From Ottelia alismoides (taxonomy: Eukaryota; Streptophyta; Magnoliopsida; Alismatales; Hydrocharitaceae), in contig JAZKJV010002609.1 of the NCBI GenBank assembly GCA_037367405.1, forward strand, positions 496,001-560,000: a stretch of 64,000 nucleotides of DNA. The letters are read 5' to 3'. A program made the translations under genes and the position numbers. The first letter of the stretch is position 1. Every line of letters begins with the position of its first letter. This document shows positions 1 to 11,568 of the stretch, piece by piece. The notes below the pieces were generated by a model. It worked only from the letters and a program-made list of their open reading frames with translations, had not been told where the DNA came from and ran no database searches.

Positions 1-1989
1 GGGGTGCGGCAGCGGAGGTGGGGCGCGGCTCGCAGCCGCGGGTGGGCGCGGAGACGCTGTCGCGCAGGTGAAGGCTGGAGGCTGGCCGCGCGTTGGCCCG
101 GCGGCTGCGAGGACCGTGGGCTGGTCGCGAGCGTCGGCAGGTGGCTGATGGCGCGCTCGCCGCTGGCAGGCGGGGAAGCGGTTGGGAGGCAGAGGGCGGC
201 GCCGGCCAGGGGCGGAGCAGCCGGTGACGGTGGCTGCGGCTGACGTGGAGACAGGGGCGGTGGCACTGCCTCTCTTGTTTTCCTGTTTCTTCTTTTTTTT
301 TGTATTTTCTTTTGCAGATATTTTTTCTTTGTAAACAGTGCAATAAAGGTGTGATAATGATAATGGTGGTGATTGTGATGGATTGCGGTTGATAATGGAT
401 GATGTAAAAAAATGCAATGATAATGATGAATGATGGTGGTGAGTGAATGGTATATGATGTGGTTTTGTATGTGTGATGGTGATAGTGGTGGTGGTGATAT
501 GAATCAACAAGGAAAACAGATGTTAGATAAAAAAAATAAAGTGACAAGATTAAGATAGAGTATACTTACCTGTGATTCGTCGAAAAATGAAGCCACGGAG
601 TGCGGCTTTTGTTGTGGCCTCGATCCGACTCGACAAAAATTCGGAGAAGCTATGCAGCTTGGATGCGGCTGCGACGAGGTCGATCTCTCCACCTCGGATC
701 TCGCCTTCGGCTTGTCTTCACTCGACGTCGAAGAAGGAGTTGTCACCTCACGGCTTTGACGGAGCTAGAACCTATCTCACTCGTAGAACGGCGGATGAGG
801 GAAAATGAAGGAGATGGTGGTGAATAAAAAGAGAGGAGAGGGAAGTTGGAGAAGGGATGGAGAAGATAGAGGAAGTGGAGATAGTGGGGAGTTATTGGCT
901 TGGAGTGGAAGAAAAGAAAGGGGAGAAGAAGTAAAAGAGAGATAAATAATAATATAATAAAATAAGTAGGCTACTAAAAATAACAATAATTAAAATAATA
1001 ATAATTTAAAAAATAAAATCCGAAAATAATAATAATAATAAAAATAAATCCGAAAATAATAAATTAAATCCGAAATTAATAAAATAATGGGGTGACATGT
1101 GGCGGCTCCAGGAGCTGCCACATGTCGCTCCTAGAAAAATCAAAAATTAAATGTAAACAAAAATCAAAAAGAAATAATAAATAGATTAAATCAAAAAGTG
1201 GTCAACACGAAAGTTGCTCGTCTCGACGAGATCTACAACTTTCGTGAAGGGCCTAAAATCAAAGGAAATCATCTGTAAAAAAATGTATTTTGGGGTGGTA
1301 CCTTATAGATATAAAATACCGCATTTTTCCTTTTATAATTTTTTTGTCATTTTTAATTAAGAGAAAAATCAAAATAAAAATAAAGAAAAATGAGAAGAAT
1401 ATTTACAACTTAATCTAATTTTTTTGGATTTTTAATAATTAAGAAAATAAAATGATAAAATACAGGGGTAAAACGATCATTATGTACAATGTACGAAAGG
1501 GGCCCAAAACCCAAGTTTTGCATACGAGCTCCGATTTTAATGAAATTGGTCTTGTTTCGAAGGTCTCTAAATGTATATTACTTTAAAAGTGAGTAGACCT
1601 AATTCGGAGGTCGTATGAGAGAGATATGTGCGTTTTAAGGTCTAAGGTCTCCAATTGGGTTTGGGGTTTTATTGGATAATTTTACAAGTTAGTAATTTTT
1701 AAATATTTTTCCTTTATTAGTGTTAGTCATATATACACTATGGAGTTGGTTTTATTAGCTTTGGAGTTAGTATAAAATATATACAAATAAGGTATTTTAT
1801 CTAATATACAGGTGGATATTTACAAGTGAAATTGGCTTCTTATTTAATGCAAGTATGAATGCTAAAATGCAGATATTATGCTTGCATGCATGAATGCTAA
1901 TTTTACAATATAAAGGGAAATGTGCATCTATTTACTTGGGAACAAGACTCTATTTTCAACTTTTAGAGTGATGAATCACAGATTCATCA
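1..1989 (-). repeat. 3' LTR of Ath-1 (partial)
   Basis: This stretch matches 9514-11415 almost base for base and ends at the same terminal palindrome (TGATGAATC, three bases, GATTCATCA). It holds about 85 bp near 1120-1210 that are missing in the other LTR. The first 240 bp are GC-rich and the rest is AT-rich with GTG/ATG-type simple repeats around 350-500. The missing part of the LTR lies before base 1. Open frames inside it are not genes. Confidence 0.92.
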
Positions 1990-1990
1990 A

Positions 1991-2002
1991 CCCCCTATAC
2001 TT
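1991..2002 (-). other. Polypurine tract of Ath-1
   Basis: On the minus strand the 12 bases before the 3' LTR read AAGTATAGGGGG. This is the expected place and composition of the plus-strand primer of an LTR retrotransposon. The same word recurs in the hairpins at 3502-3862 and next to the Ath-3 LTR. Confidence 0.8.
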
Positions 2003-3956
2003 AAACCTTGCTCGTCCCCGAGCAACTAAAATGAAATGCAAGAGTGAAATGATTTTGGGTTCCATACCAAGGTCATGAACAAAAGTTGAAAATGGAGCTT
2101 GACTCGACCTTTGGATTAATTGTTTGGCGGAACCTTATTGGGACCTGAACTTAAGACCTAACAGACTTCAAGTTCCACAAGTCTTCTATTCAAGACGCCT
2201 CAATAGTCAGGTCAGAACAAATCCTCCAACGCAATTTTCTGATGACTATGATTCTTACTTGTACTGTGTAAGTGAAATGTAACTCTCCACATCAGAAATG
2301 GCTCGGAACCAGCATCCTCTAACAAGGTAACTCAATAACCCGGTCCAGTAACTCTTTCCTCGAGGAGTGGGGTATTCCCTTCTAAGTTCAAGTACGACCA
2401 ACTCAAGAGGAGGGGGTAGAGAAAAGAATGGACGGTGGCCAGTGTAGCTACCTATCCCGGGATGCCTGACCAGTGTAGCCAAGTCATCCGGCTGCATTTT
2501 CTTTGCTAATATACATACTCCGACAGGTATTATTTTTTTCTTGGACCTGTCTGATTTTTTTGGAGTTCTTTCTTGCATTTTTTTCTTTTTCTTTTTCTTT
2601 TTTTTGGAACTATATACAAGGTGCAGCATGTACATCAGGAGTTTTTCCTCTTGAGCCAGTAGACTATCCCTCTTTTGAAGCATTATTGCAACCCACAGCA
2701 TCCTGTCCTTAGATGTCAACACCACCAGACTAGGTTGAGATGCACTACCCTCCCTAGAGGAGGACGGATGTTTCCACCCTCATCAATGAAGAGCTACGTG
2801 CATTGTGCTTGTCCAAGTTAGGTTACTGTCTATAAGAATCATGTGTATGCACGAGATATTCTACTTAGACTAATCAAGATGACATGTGAACATAGACTTG
2901 CGGACTCAAAGAATTAAGTCACCTGACCTGAGAAATCTTAACTCCAGTTCCTATAAGGTTCCTCTGAAATTAGGTGGATTAAGGTCAAATCAAGTCCATC
3001 CTCAATATCTACTCATAACTTGGTTCAGAACCCACTAGCTTTCCACCCTGCATATGCAAGATATGCAGATGAGATGCAGATGACATGCTATGAAATGCAA
3101 GACTTCTTTTTTTTTTTGAAAATGCAAGATAATATGCAAGAGTAAATGAGAAGCCTTTTTGTTTTATTTTTTTTGGTATGCAACAATTTTTTATTTACAA
3201 CAATTTTTAGTTGATACAATTTGTACATAGTATACAGTTTTACAACAAATTTTACAAAGGTATGTTTTACAAGAATTTTACAACTTTTTATACAAGTATT
3301 ATACATATTATATATATTATACAAGATTTTAATTAATTAATTTATTTATTTATTTTACAAAAGGTTTACAAGTATTATACAAGTATACAAATTTTTTTTT
3401 AATTTTTACCCACCCATAATTATTGCAAAATATATACAAAAATACGCGAAAATACGCGAAAGTACGAGCTATGGGTAAAGTATATATGTAATATATACAT
3501 GCCCCCCTATACTTAGCGTGTGCTATGTCCTCAGAGCACGAAAGCGACTAAAAAGACATAGCTCGGGCTAAGCGTAGGAGAGCCAAAATAACAAAAAATG
3601 TATAGAAGTCGTCCTGCCCCCCTATACTTAGGCTCTGGCAGCCTAAGTGTAGAAGAAGATCAAAAATGGGGCGGACGAGGTTAAGAGGGGAAATGGATGA
3701 GTATAGACATGGCGGGCATCGGTCCACCCTATACTTAGGCTCTGGTCAGCCTAAGTATAAGACAGGAAGGAGTATGAGAACCGATGTGATCTGAAGTATG
3801 CACAATGAATAGATACGGGTCACTCTCCCCCTATACTTAGGATATGGTTATCCTATGTATCGTCATGAGATGATATGGAACCGGGGCAGGTGATTCGAAT
3901 CACTGGGGAGGGAGGGAGAGAATGTATGTACAAGAAAGAGTTAGAATATACAAGGA
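2003..3956 (-). other. 3' noncoding region of Ath-1
   Basis: About 1.95 kb between the protease-like ORF and the polypurine tract has no credible coding frame. Blocks at about 2340-2430 and 2640-2700 are clearly similar to 53095-53170 and 53420-53480 in Ath-3, including the word GAGTGGGGTATTCCC against GAGCGGGGTATTCCC. Conservation between a coding-poor and a coding-complete element suggests cis-acting sequence, such as RNA packaging or plus-strand priming. That role is inferred. The A/T-rich part at 3100-3450 is low complexity. Confidence 0.65.
3502..3862 (-). repeat. Four hairpins carrying polypurine-tract copies (Ath-1)
   Basis: Four inverted repeats each begin, on the plus strand, with a C run and CTATACTTAG and close with a complementary arm. 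Spans are about 3505-3577 (inner stem GCTATGTC/GACATAGC), 3622-3652, 3730-3759 and 3832-3860. On the coding strand each contains a copy of the polypurine tract word CTAAGTATAGGGG. Ath-3 has four such hairpins in the same place (54313-54658), and the first hairpin of each is also alike in its loop. The function is unknown; extra plus-strand priming sites or a structured packaging signal are possibilities. Confidence 0.75.
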
Positions 3957-5291
3957 TTAAGAAGGTTTGTGACGAACCTTCTTGCGGACGCGAGGAGGTG
4001 GATAATATACATATGTGTCGTTGTCAGAATCGTCCTCAGATGAATAATAGTGAGGTGTAGGGATCATCCAACGAGGGTCGACACACGGCTGCTTGCTTAG
4101 ATACGGCTTAAGAACAACCGAACTGAGCTCACTCATATAAATCACCTTGTCCGGACCCGATGAGGATTCCTCTGAAGCTTCCTTCTCCGGAGTGGTGAAG
4201 GAGACCTTCTTAGTCGATTTTCTAAAACCTGAATCATTGAGAGGGAGATGAGAGCGACGCGCCTTGAGAGGTTCGGGGGAACACCTCGAGGAATCAATTC
4301 TCAACTTCCTCTCACTAGATAACCGACTAGAAGAGGGAGCAACCGTGCTTTTAGTTGGAGTCAATTTTGTCTGGGTTGTTTCCTTAGAAGGTCCGGGTCG
4401 TGGTGTGGTGCTGACTATGGGTTCCTCATCAGACGAGTCAGCATAAAGATTGTAATATTCCTGAAGGGTCAGCACACGTCTCGGGAAGGAGCTAGTGGTC
4501 TCAGTTGGCTTGGCATTATTGGGCTCTTGTGTCGGATCATTGAAATGATCAAGGCAATCCTCAAATATCGTGTCCGACTCAATGATAGCTTCCGGTCGTG
4601 AGTCCTCCTTAGAAGCTGTCACGGTGGTGGTGCAAGCAGTTGATGAAGTGGAGGTGTGGGGAGTCTCTGATTCAACGATCGTCCGGACAGTCGGTTTCTC
4701 AGGTGTAGCAGAGAGGTGGGACTCATCTACCTCTCGATGGTCATGACTGTCAGCGGATGTGCGAGTCACCTTAGAGTAAAGTTTATCAAAGAATGGATGA
4801 GGTCGAAGCGCTCCCAATGCTGTAAAATCGATTTCCCGGGTCTCGCAATTTGTAGTCGCCTTAGCCAAGGCTAAGAACGGCTTCCCGAGAATAATCGGAG
4901 ACTGGGAAAACTCTCCTCGGTGCTCGATGTCAATGATCGTGAAGTCCACCTGGAGTAGAGCACCTTGGAAAGTAACGATGACTGAAATATTTCCTCTCGA
5001 CCGTTTGATGGATCGATCAGCCAGCTGAACGATCTCTCTCGATTTTCTGATTGGCCTGAGTTTGAGCTTGTCAAACACAGAGGTCGGGAGGATATTTATC
5101 GGTGAGTCATCATCGATTCTTGCATGGGTAAAGATGGTGTCTTTGATTTCACATTCAACTCGGGGCAACCGCTTCACTCTGCGGCTCTTGGTCTTTCTCC
5201 CCATCACCAAGGAGGTGGCCATAGACACTATATGTCTTTCAGTCCTTGTTCTCTTATTACCCGACCTCTTGGGCATCAGTTTACTTTTCAC
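3957..5291 (-). CDS. Retropepsin-like protease ORF of Ath-1, active-site motif altered
   Basis: A 444-residue open frame. The N-terminal 170 residues align by eye with the aspartic protease region of Ath-3: both have a catalytic segment followed by INILP/INLLP, an IVQLADRS / VLQFADRS segment, a VDFTIID / VDFVVLD segment and PIILGKPFL / PVILGRPFL. In Ath-3 the catalytic motif is DSGS; here the aligned residues are DDDS, so the aspartate is kept but serine and glycine are replaced. Retropepsins use D-T/S-G, so this protein is probably not an active protease. The rest is Ser/Thr/Pro-rich with a basic C-terminus and no recognised domain. The frame is open despite the lost motif, which suggests either recent decay or a non-enzymatic role. 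Confidence 0.7.
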   Translation of the reverse strand: MKSKLMPKRSGNKRTRTERHIVSMATSLVMGRKTKSRRVKRLPRVECEIKDTIFTHARIDDDSPINILPTSVFDKLKLRPIRKSREIVQLADRSIKRSRGNISVIVTFQGALLQVDFTIIDIEHRGEFSQSPIILGKPFLALAKATTNCETREIDFTALGALRPHPFFDKLYSKVTRTSADSHDHREVDESHLSATPEKPTVRTIVESETPHTSTSSTACTTTVTASKEDSRPEAIIESDTIFEDCLDHFNDPTQEPNNAKPTETTSSFPRRVLTLQEYYNLYADSSDEEPIVSTTPRPGPSKETTQTKLTPTKSTVAPSSSRLSSERKLRIDSSRCSPEPLKARRSHLPLNDSGFRKSTKKVSFTTPEKEASEESSSGPDKVIYMSELSSVVLKPYLSKQPCVDPRWMIPTPHYYSSEDDSDNDTYVYYPPPRVRKKVRHKPS

Positions 5292-5474
5292 AAATCGTTT
5301 GAGGTCGGGAAAGTGATCTATGGCCTTTATTAAGGGAAGTTTGAAAATCAGTTCTTCATCGAGTGCTTCCCTTAGGGCAGGATCTAATTCTTTTAAGTCA
5401 TTTTCATTTTCAATTTTTATTTGGTTTTTTGGTTTTTCAATTTTTTTGGTATTTTGGATAGATGAATGATCGGA

Positions 5475-6446
5475 CTATGGATTGGAGGGCAAGTGGTTAG
5501 TAGAAGAGGGAGATAGAATGGACTCCAGCTGTACAGACGGTGTGGGTTCCCTAATGTTTGCTTGGCTTTCAACCTCAAAATTACTCATATCCTTTTCCAC
5601 TTTCATTCCCAAGCTGGCAGAAATTGAGTTCAATATTTCCATGACATTTCTCAAGTTGTTACCAAATGATTCATTTTTCTCAATAAGTCTGGAAATGTCA
5701 TCCTCCACAAAATTCTCATGACAAATCAAGGGAGAGTTCTGCTCAAGTGGAGGATACTGCTGAGATATTGGGGTCTCATACTCAACATACCTAGACTCTG
5801 GCATGTAATTCCGGGTCGAGTATGGACCATCTAGATGGCAAATATTAGTCGGAGCCTCATATGATGAAGTCAATGAACGGGGGACTAGTAAGTCTAGCTT
5901 ATTAGTCCACTCCTGTGAATGTATAGGCTCTCCGAATGAAGGCTGGTTAATGGAGGCTTGATCACTAAAGTCAATCAAGTCTGGCAAATCATGATATTCA
6001 GACCCCTCAATTCGGGTTGTTTGATCGATCAAATGATGCCCTAAGGTCAAGTCGGGAGGTGTATATGTAAATTGTTGTATGGTTCCTACTTGAGGTGAGA
6101 ATGAAGTAAACGGGGGCATATAATTCTGCCAATCATCTGTCTCAGCAGTGGCTTGCTCTGCATTCGATTCTTTAATTCCTGCAAGCTCGCGAGAATAGGT
6201 ACAGTCAGCCCAAGATGGAAGTGGATCCGGAATGTCAGAATATGGAGTAGGTGAGAGATGCGAAGAAGTGGAGAAGTCAGACGGAGTTCTGACTTCATGA
6301 TCGGGTTGAGGAGGAGCCGACCACGGGTAAGGGTCTCCCGTGGATGGCGGAGGATACATGGAAGAAGAGGAAGGTGGAGATGAACGATATATGGTCGAGG
6401 AGGAGTGACCAAAGGTCACGGGGTATGGGGACCAATATCCTGACAT
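5475..6446 (-). CDS. Gag-like ORF of Ath-1 (323 aa), no known domain
   Basis: An open frame in the gag position between the leader and the protease-like ORF. The first 100 residues are rich in Pro, Ser and Tyr. The middle is acidic and Asp/Ser-rich, and residues of about 240-290 look like an amphipathic helix or coiled coil (DDISRLIEKNES onwards). I see no CCHC knuckle and no match to the gag core of Ath-3 (PRFHGLATEEPH region). About 180 bp of AT-rich sequence without a frame separate it from the protease ORF. It may be a replaced or highly diverged gag; its role is unknown. Confidence 0.5.
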   Translation of the reverse strand: MSGYWSPYPVTFGHSSSTIYRSSPPSSSSMYPPPSTGDPYPWSAPPQPDHEVRTPSDFSTSSHLSPTPYSDIPDPLPSWADCTYSRELAGIKESNAEQATAETDDWQNYMPPFTSFSPQVGTIQQFTYTPPDLTLGHHLIDQTTRIEGSEYHDLPDLIDFSDQASINQPSFGEPIHSQEWTNKLDLLVPRSLTSSYEAPTNICHLDGPYSTRNYMPESRYVEYETPISQQYPPLEQNSPLICHENFVEDDISRLIEKNESFGNNLRNVMEILNSISASLGMKVEKDMSNFEVESQANIREPTPSVQLESILSPSSTNHLPSNP

Positions 6447-7894
6447 ATTGGAGAGGAAAGGAAGAAGATTGATGTAGAAAACGTGTAATTACACAGGATA
6501 ACGCACACGGACAGACACAAAGACAAACGCAAGAGCAAAACCCCGAGTTCACACTCAACACGGTCAAGGACCCGAAACTGAGTCCAATTAATCTTGTAAA
6601 TTTTAAGTGTGGTTTTCAAGCAAGATAGCAAGGATTACGCGGCCTAAAGGAAGTTGGCTCAGAGCCGGATGCGTCTTCCCTGTTTAACCTGTCGCCTAAA
6701 ATACCGCCGCTCCTTCCTTTCTTCGCTCTTATCCCAAGTCGATGGATTCAATGACCACACCCCTATCTACCTGCAAGCAGACGGAGGCTGACAAGGCCGG
6801 AACTTCACCCCTAGGGGTTACTGGCAGCTTGTCGCAGAGTACCGCAATTTCACCCCTATCTACCTGAGACAGGCGGAGGCTACTTGGTACTAGTCAATGA
6901 ATCTGAAATTATTCGACTTGTGATATTTGCTAGGATCAGTCAGAACGTGATATGGAAGGCGGGGATTTGGGCTCTGCCTTAAGGTGTTCACACACACTCA
7001 AGTACCCTCACTCAGCCTGAAAATAAGGTCGGGGATACTCTCCCGCAAACAAGGGTTAATTTTAGTTAATTTTTTTGGGTTCAATTCAATTAGCAGCCTT
7101 GATTTTAGAGATTAGTTATCACTGATATTAATCCACACAAGCAATCACGTCTACCGTCCAGTCCCAATTCCTTTATCCTAGGTTAGAAAACCGAGAGAGA
7201 GAATCGGAAAAAGCTGATGCGATCGAGAAAACGATGATGAATGCTTGGGTAAGAAGACTTACAGTGCCTCCAGCTCTCTACAATGCAGGATGCAGTACTG
7301 AATTGAAATTTTACACTATATGCAAATGCAAATGAGAAAAGCCGCTCCTAGACAGGCAGTTCTATTATCGAGTGAAGAACAGATTATTTTTGGCTAAGTT
7401 CTGTGGTCTAAGTGCGTCTTTTAAGTGCAATGTGTGGTCCTAAAAGTTACGAGCACAAGCAAATCCTAAATTGGCTCGAGGAGCCGCTAGTGCAAGCTAA
7501 GTTACAATTCACCCACACAGCACACGGGGACACAGTTTCACTATATTTACACGCGCGAGAACCCAAACGGGAACCGCTGGAAATAATGCGGACACTTTTT
7601 ACAAGTTAAAAAAAATGAAGAATCCTTCTGGCGTCTCAACAGCCGACTTGATCCACGAACCGTCGGCCTCCGATGCACTTCGAGATGCGTCGACTTCAAG
7701 AAAGCCGCTCCAAGTCCACCGTGCCCTCGCACAAAAAGATATAAAAATGTCAGATAAAGAGAGAGAAAAAAAATAAAGAGAAAAGAAAATAATTGGAAAA
7801 AATGGTATAATTACAAGTGGTTCGGGGATCAGACTACCCGAGTGATTGGAAAACCTAAATCTAATTTTCTAAAGTGATCCTAAGCCGTTTGCCT
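6447..7894 (-). other. 5' leader of Ath-1
   Basis: About 1.45 kb between the primer site and the first ORF. I see only short chance frames here. The layout is like the 1.6-kb leader of Ath-3. An A-rich, purine-rich stretch lies next to the primer site (about 7740-7800). Confidence 0.6.
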
Positions 7895-7911
7895 CCCCGG
7901 CAACGGCGCCA
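7895..7911 (-). other. Primer-binding site, tRNA-Asp type (Ath-1)
   Basis: On the minus strand the 17 bases read TGGCGCCGTTGCCGGGG, the complement of the 3' end of plant tRNA-Asp including CCA. It sits two bases after the end of the 5' LTR. This primer type is known for Athila/Tat-lineage elements. Confidence 0.88.
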
Positions 7912-7913
7912 TT

Positions 7914-10900
7914 TGACGGACGCAGAAACACCCTCTATATGTGGTCTGATTAGACGTGTACGTTGCAGTCGGATAGATCCGCGTCGGTCAAAAATAACCG
8001 CACAAATCGATTAAACGTCGAATGAAAATAAGATGCGGTTTTATGTTTATTTAGCCTGGGCAAGCCCCAGGGTCGACTCAAGGAGGCAAAGGAACAACTC
8101 GGGATCAAATTAGAGGTATTAGATTGCGGTTTTCCAAGTGGTTTTTTTTTAATTTTTTTATGCGATAAAAAATGTCAAATGCAGGACATGGATTGGATTA
8201 AGTTAATAAGAAAAGAACCGACATAGCCAATTTTAATTTTAATGTAAAATTAGTCCAAATTGACCAAATGATATTTTTCCTATAAACCTAATCCAATGAT
8301 GAATGCAAATGTAGTTTTTTGGAATTTTTGGATTTAAAATGCACACATGAAAAATGCCAACTTTTTTAGGATTTTTATGCAATTTTTCGTGCAAATGGTA
8401 TGAAAAAATTATGAAAAATTTACTGGAAGTTAAACAAGGTGAAATGAAGTTACACTAATATTTTTGGATTTTTCTGACACTTTATGATTTTTTTATGAAT
8501 TGTTTACTAAAAACAGAGCGACTATGAGTATTTAATTCCTAATAAATCCATGAAATCAAATTAACCAGAAATTGATTTATCTCAAATAGATAGTTCAATG
8601 GTGAATCCAGGAGAGTTGAAATTTTTCGAAAATCTTATTCGTGCAATTAATTAAAAATCAAGTACATAAATCACTCTACAATTTATTTTATGCAAATGAC
8701 AACTCCGAATTGGACGAAACTTGGACTGATATTAAAGCACACTTAAAGGCATCATTGACAATTTTTTCACAATTTTTAGAGCAATAAAAAGGCCTGTGCT
8801 AATTTCAGAGTGTAAATGGGTAAAATATCACTCAATTTCAATCTCTGATTTTTAATAAATAATCCAATAGCCACAAAAATGCAATTAAATAGTCACAAGA
8901 TAAAGAATCAGTTTGTCTACAAAAAGCTTTTTTTCATTAAATAAAATGATGCAATATGATTGTCCAAACTTATGCTCAAACTCAGGAGTATCAATGCAAA
9001 TATAAATTGAAAGAAATGAATTGAAATATGCCTAAGGGCACTTTTGGAAATACAGAAACTTGCAAAGAAAATATTTGTAATTTTCACAGTAATAAAAATA
9101 AAGCAAATGGACCTTTGTTTCTCCTGCAAGTTAGGGCAAAACACGAACGTACGAAGGGGAGGCGGCGGCGATGCGCCTCGCGCGGCCGTGAGGGCGGCGC
9201 GGGCGGCGGAGCGTCGACCTGGGAGGTCCGCGCGGCGCTGGCGGGCGCTGCACTCACGCGCGCTGGTGGCAGGCGTCTACGGCCAAGGGGCGGCGATACG
9301 GCAGGGGGGGCGCGGTGCACGGGGCGAGGCGCGGCCTTGGCGGAGAAGGGGCGGCTCGCGGCGCTCGGTGGTGTGATCGGTTGGAGCGAGGACGCACAGG
9401 GGCGGCGCGTGGGGCGCTGTGGAGGCTGCGCCGCCGCAGCCACGCGGGGCGGCGATGGCTGAGGGCGGCGTGGCGAGCTACGACCACGGGCTGGTGTGGG
9501 CTGCACGCACTGGGGTGCGGCAGCGGAGGTGGGGCGCGGCTCGCAGCCGCGGGTGGGCGCGGAGACGCTGTCGCGCAGGTGAAGGCTGGAGGCTGGCCGC
9601 GCGTTGGCCCGGCGGCTGCGAGGACCGTGGGCTGGTCGCGAGCGTCGGCAGGTGGCTGATGGCGCGCTCGCCGCTGGCAGGCGGGGAAGCGGTTGGGAGG
9701 CAGAGGGCGGCGCCGGCCAGGGGCGGAGCAGCCGGTGACGGTGGCTGCGGCTGACGTGGAGACAGGGGCGGTGGCACTGCCTCTCTTGTTTTCCTGTTTC
9801 TTCTTTTTTTTGTATTTTCTTTTGCAGATATTTTTTCTTTGTAAACAGTGCAATAAAGGTGTGATAATGATAATGGTGGTGATTGTGATGGATTGAGGTT
9901 GATAATGGATGATGTAAAAAAATGCAATGATAATGATGAATGATGGTGGTGAGTGAATGGTATATGATGTGGTTTTGTATGTGTGATGGTGATAGTGGTG
10001 GTGGTGATATGAATCAACAAGGAAAACAGATGTTAGATAAAAAAAAATAAAGTGACAAGATTAAGATAGAGTATACTTACCTGTGATTCGTCGAAAAATG
10101 AAGCCACGGAGTGCGGCTTCTGTTGTGGCCTCGATCCGACTCGACAAAAATTCGGAGAAGCTATGCAGCTTGGATGCGGCTGCGACGAGGTCGATCTCTC
10201 CACCTCGGATCTCGCCTTCGGCTTGTCTTCACTCGACGTCGAAGAAGGAGTTGTCACCTCACGGCTTTGACGGAGCTAGAACCTATCTCACTCGTAGAAC
10301 GGCGGATGAGGGAAAATGAAGGAGATGGTGGTGAATAAAAAGAGAGGAGAGGGAAGTTGGAGAAGGGATGGAGAAGATGGAGGAAGTGGAGATAGTGGGG
10401 AGTTATTGGCTTGGAGTGGAAGAAAAGAAAGGGGAGAAGAAGTAAAAGAGAGATAAATAATAATATAATAAAATAAGTAGGCTACTAAAAATAACAATAA
10501 TTAAAATAATAATAATTAAAATAATAAAATCCGAAAATAATAATAATAATAAAAATAAATCCGAAAATAATAAATTAAATCCGAAATTAATAAAATAATG
10601 GGGTGACATGTGGCGGCTCCAGGAGCTGCCACACGAAAGTTGCTCGTCTCGACGAGATCTACAACTTTCGCGAAGGGCCGAAAATCAAAGGAAATCATCT
10701 GTAAAAAAATGTATTTTGGGGTGGTACCTTATAGATATAAAATACCGCATTTTTCCTTTTATAATTTTTTTGTCATTTTTAATTAAGAGAAAAATCAAAA
10801 TAAAAATAAAGAAAAATGAGAAGAATATTTACAACTTAATCTAATTTTTTTGGATTTTTAATAATTAAGAAAATAAAATGATAAAATACAGGGGTAAAAC

Positions 10901-11415
10901 GATCATTATGTACAATGTACGAAAGGGGCCCAAAACCCAAGTTTTGCATACGAGCTCCGATTTTAATGAAATTGGTCTTGTTTCGAAGGTCTCTAAATGT
11001 ATATTACTTTAAAAGTGAGTAGACCTAATTCGGAGGTCGTATGAGAGAGATATGTGCGTTTTAAGGTCTAAGGTCTCCAATTGGGTTTGGGGTTTTATTG
11101 GATAATTTTACAAGTTAGTAATTTTTAAATATTTTTCCTTTATTAGTGTTAGTCATATATACACTATGGAGTTGGTTTTATTAGCTTTGGAGTTAGTATA
11201 AAATATATACAAATAAGGTATTTTATCTAATATACAGGTGGATATTTACAAGTGAAATTGGCTTCTTATTTAATGCAAGTATGAATGCTAAAATGCAGAT
11301 ATTATGCTTGCATGCATGAATGCTAATTTTACAATATAAAGGGAAATGTGCATCTATTTACTTGGGAACAAGACTCTATTTTCAACTTTTAGAGTGATGA
11401 ATCACAGATTCATCA
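7914..11415 (-). repeat. 5' LTR of Ath-1 (3502 bp)
   Basis: The full LTR runs, on the minus strand, from the palindrome TGATGAATC-TGT-GATTCATCA (11415-11395) to CCGTCA at 7914. It has AT-rich outer parts and a very GC-rich core (about 9150-9770). Open frames in that core are Ala/Arg/Gly-rich on both strands and are not genes. Bases 7914-9100 recur, reversed, at 42060-43252 in Ath-2. The window bases right after it (11416 on) are LINE-type ORF-X sequence, so Ath-1 appears to have landed in LE1. Confidence 0.9.
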
Positions 11416-11568
11416 ATAATCCAACTGAGAAATAGCCCCTCTCCTGTATCTAACTGCATATTCTTTGAAGAAGACCATAAGGTCCTTATATCTGCTTTCT
11501 ATAACCAACAGTCTCAGAGGCATTCCATCATACACCTTCTGCGCAGAATCTTGAATTGCAATGTCCAT
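11416..11568 (-). pseudogene. ORF-X N-terminal fragment (LE1)
   Basis: The first 51 codons of an ORF-X copy, starting MDIAIQDSAQKV and cut off by the Ath-1 LTR. The block SAQKVYDGMPLRL matches the starts of the ORF-X copies in LE5 (NSAQKVFDELSLK) and LE6 (NIAQQVFEEMPLKL). A TATA-like box (minus-strand ATTATAAAGG) lies about 150 bp upstream near 11718-11728. Function unknown. Confidence 0.6.

Larger units (their letters stand above)
1..11415 (-). mobile_element. Ath-1: non-autonomous Athila-like LTR retrotransposon (left LTR incomplete)
   Basis: Seen: bases 1-1989 repeat 9514-11415 in direct orientation, so these are the two LTRs of one element read on the minus strand. Its 5' LTR is 7914-11415, followed by a tRNA-Asp-type primer site (7895-7911), a leader, a gag-like ORF (5475-6446), a protease-like ORF (3957-5291), a long 3' noncoding region, a polypurine tract (1991-2002) and the 3' LTR. 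No reverse transcriptase, RNase H or integrase reading frame is present. The LTR copies differ by only about seven substitutions by eye plus one indel of about 85 bp, so insertion looks recent. Assignment to the Athila group rests on the primer site and on similarity to Ath-3. Target-site duplication cannot be tested because the left end is outside the window. Confidence 0.85.

Noticed and set aside
9028..9853. Several long overlapping open frames on both strands in the GC-rich core of the Ath-1 LTR
   Set aside because: They are Ala/Arg/Gly/Pro-rich in every frame, lie inside an LTR, and reflect base composition. The same holds for 50640-51950 in the Ath-3 LTR.
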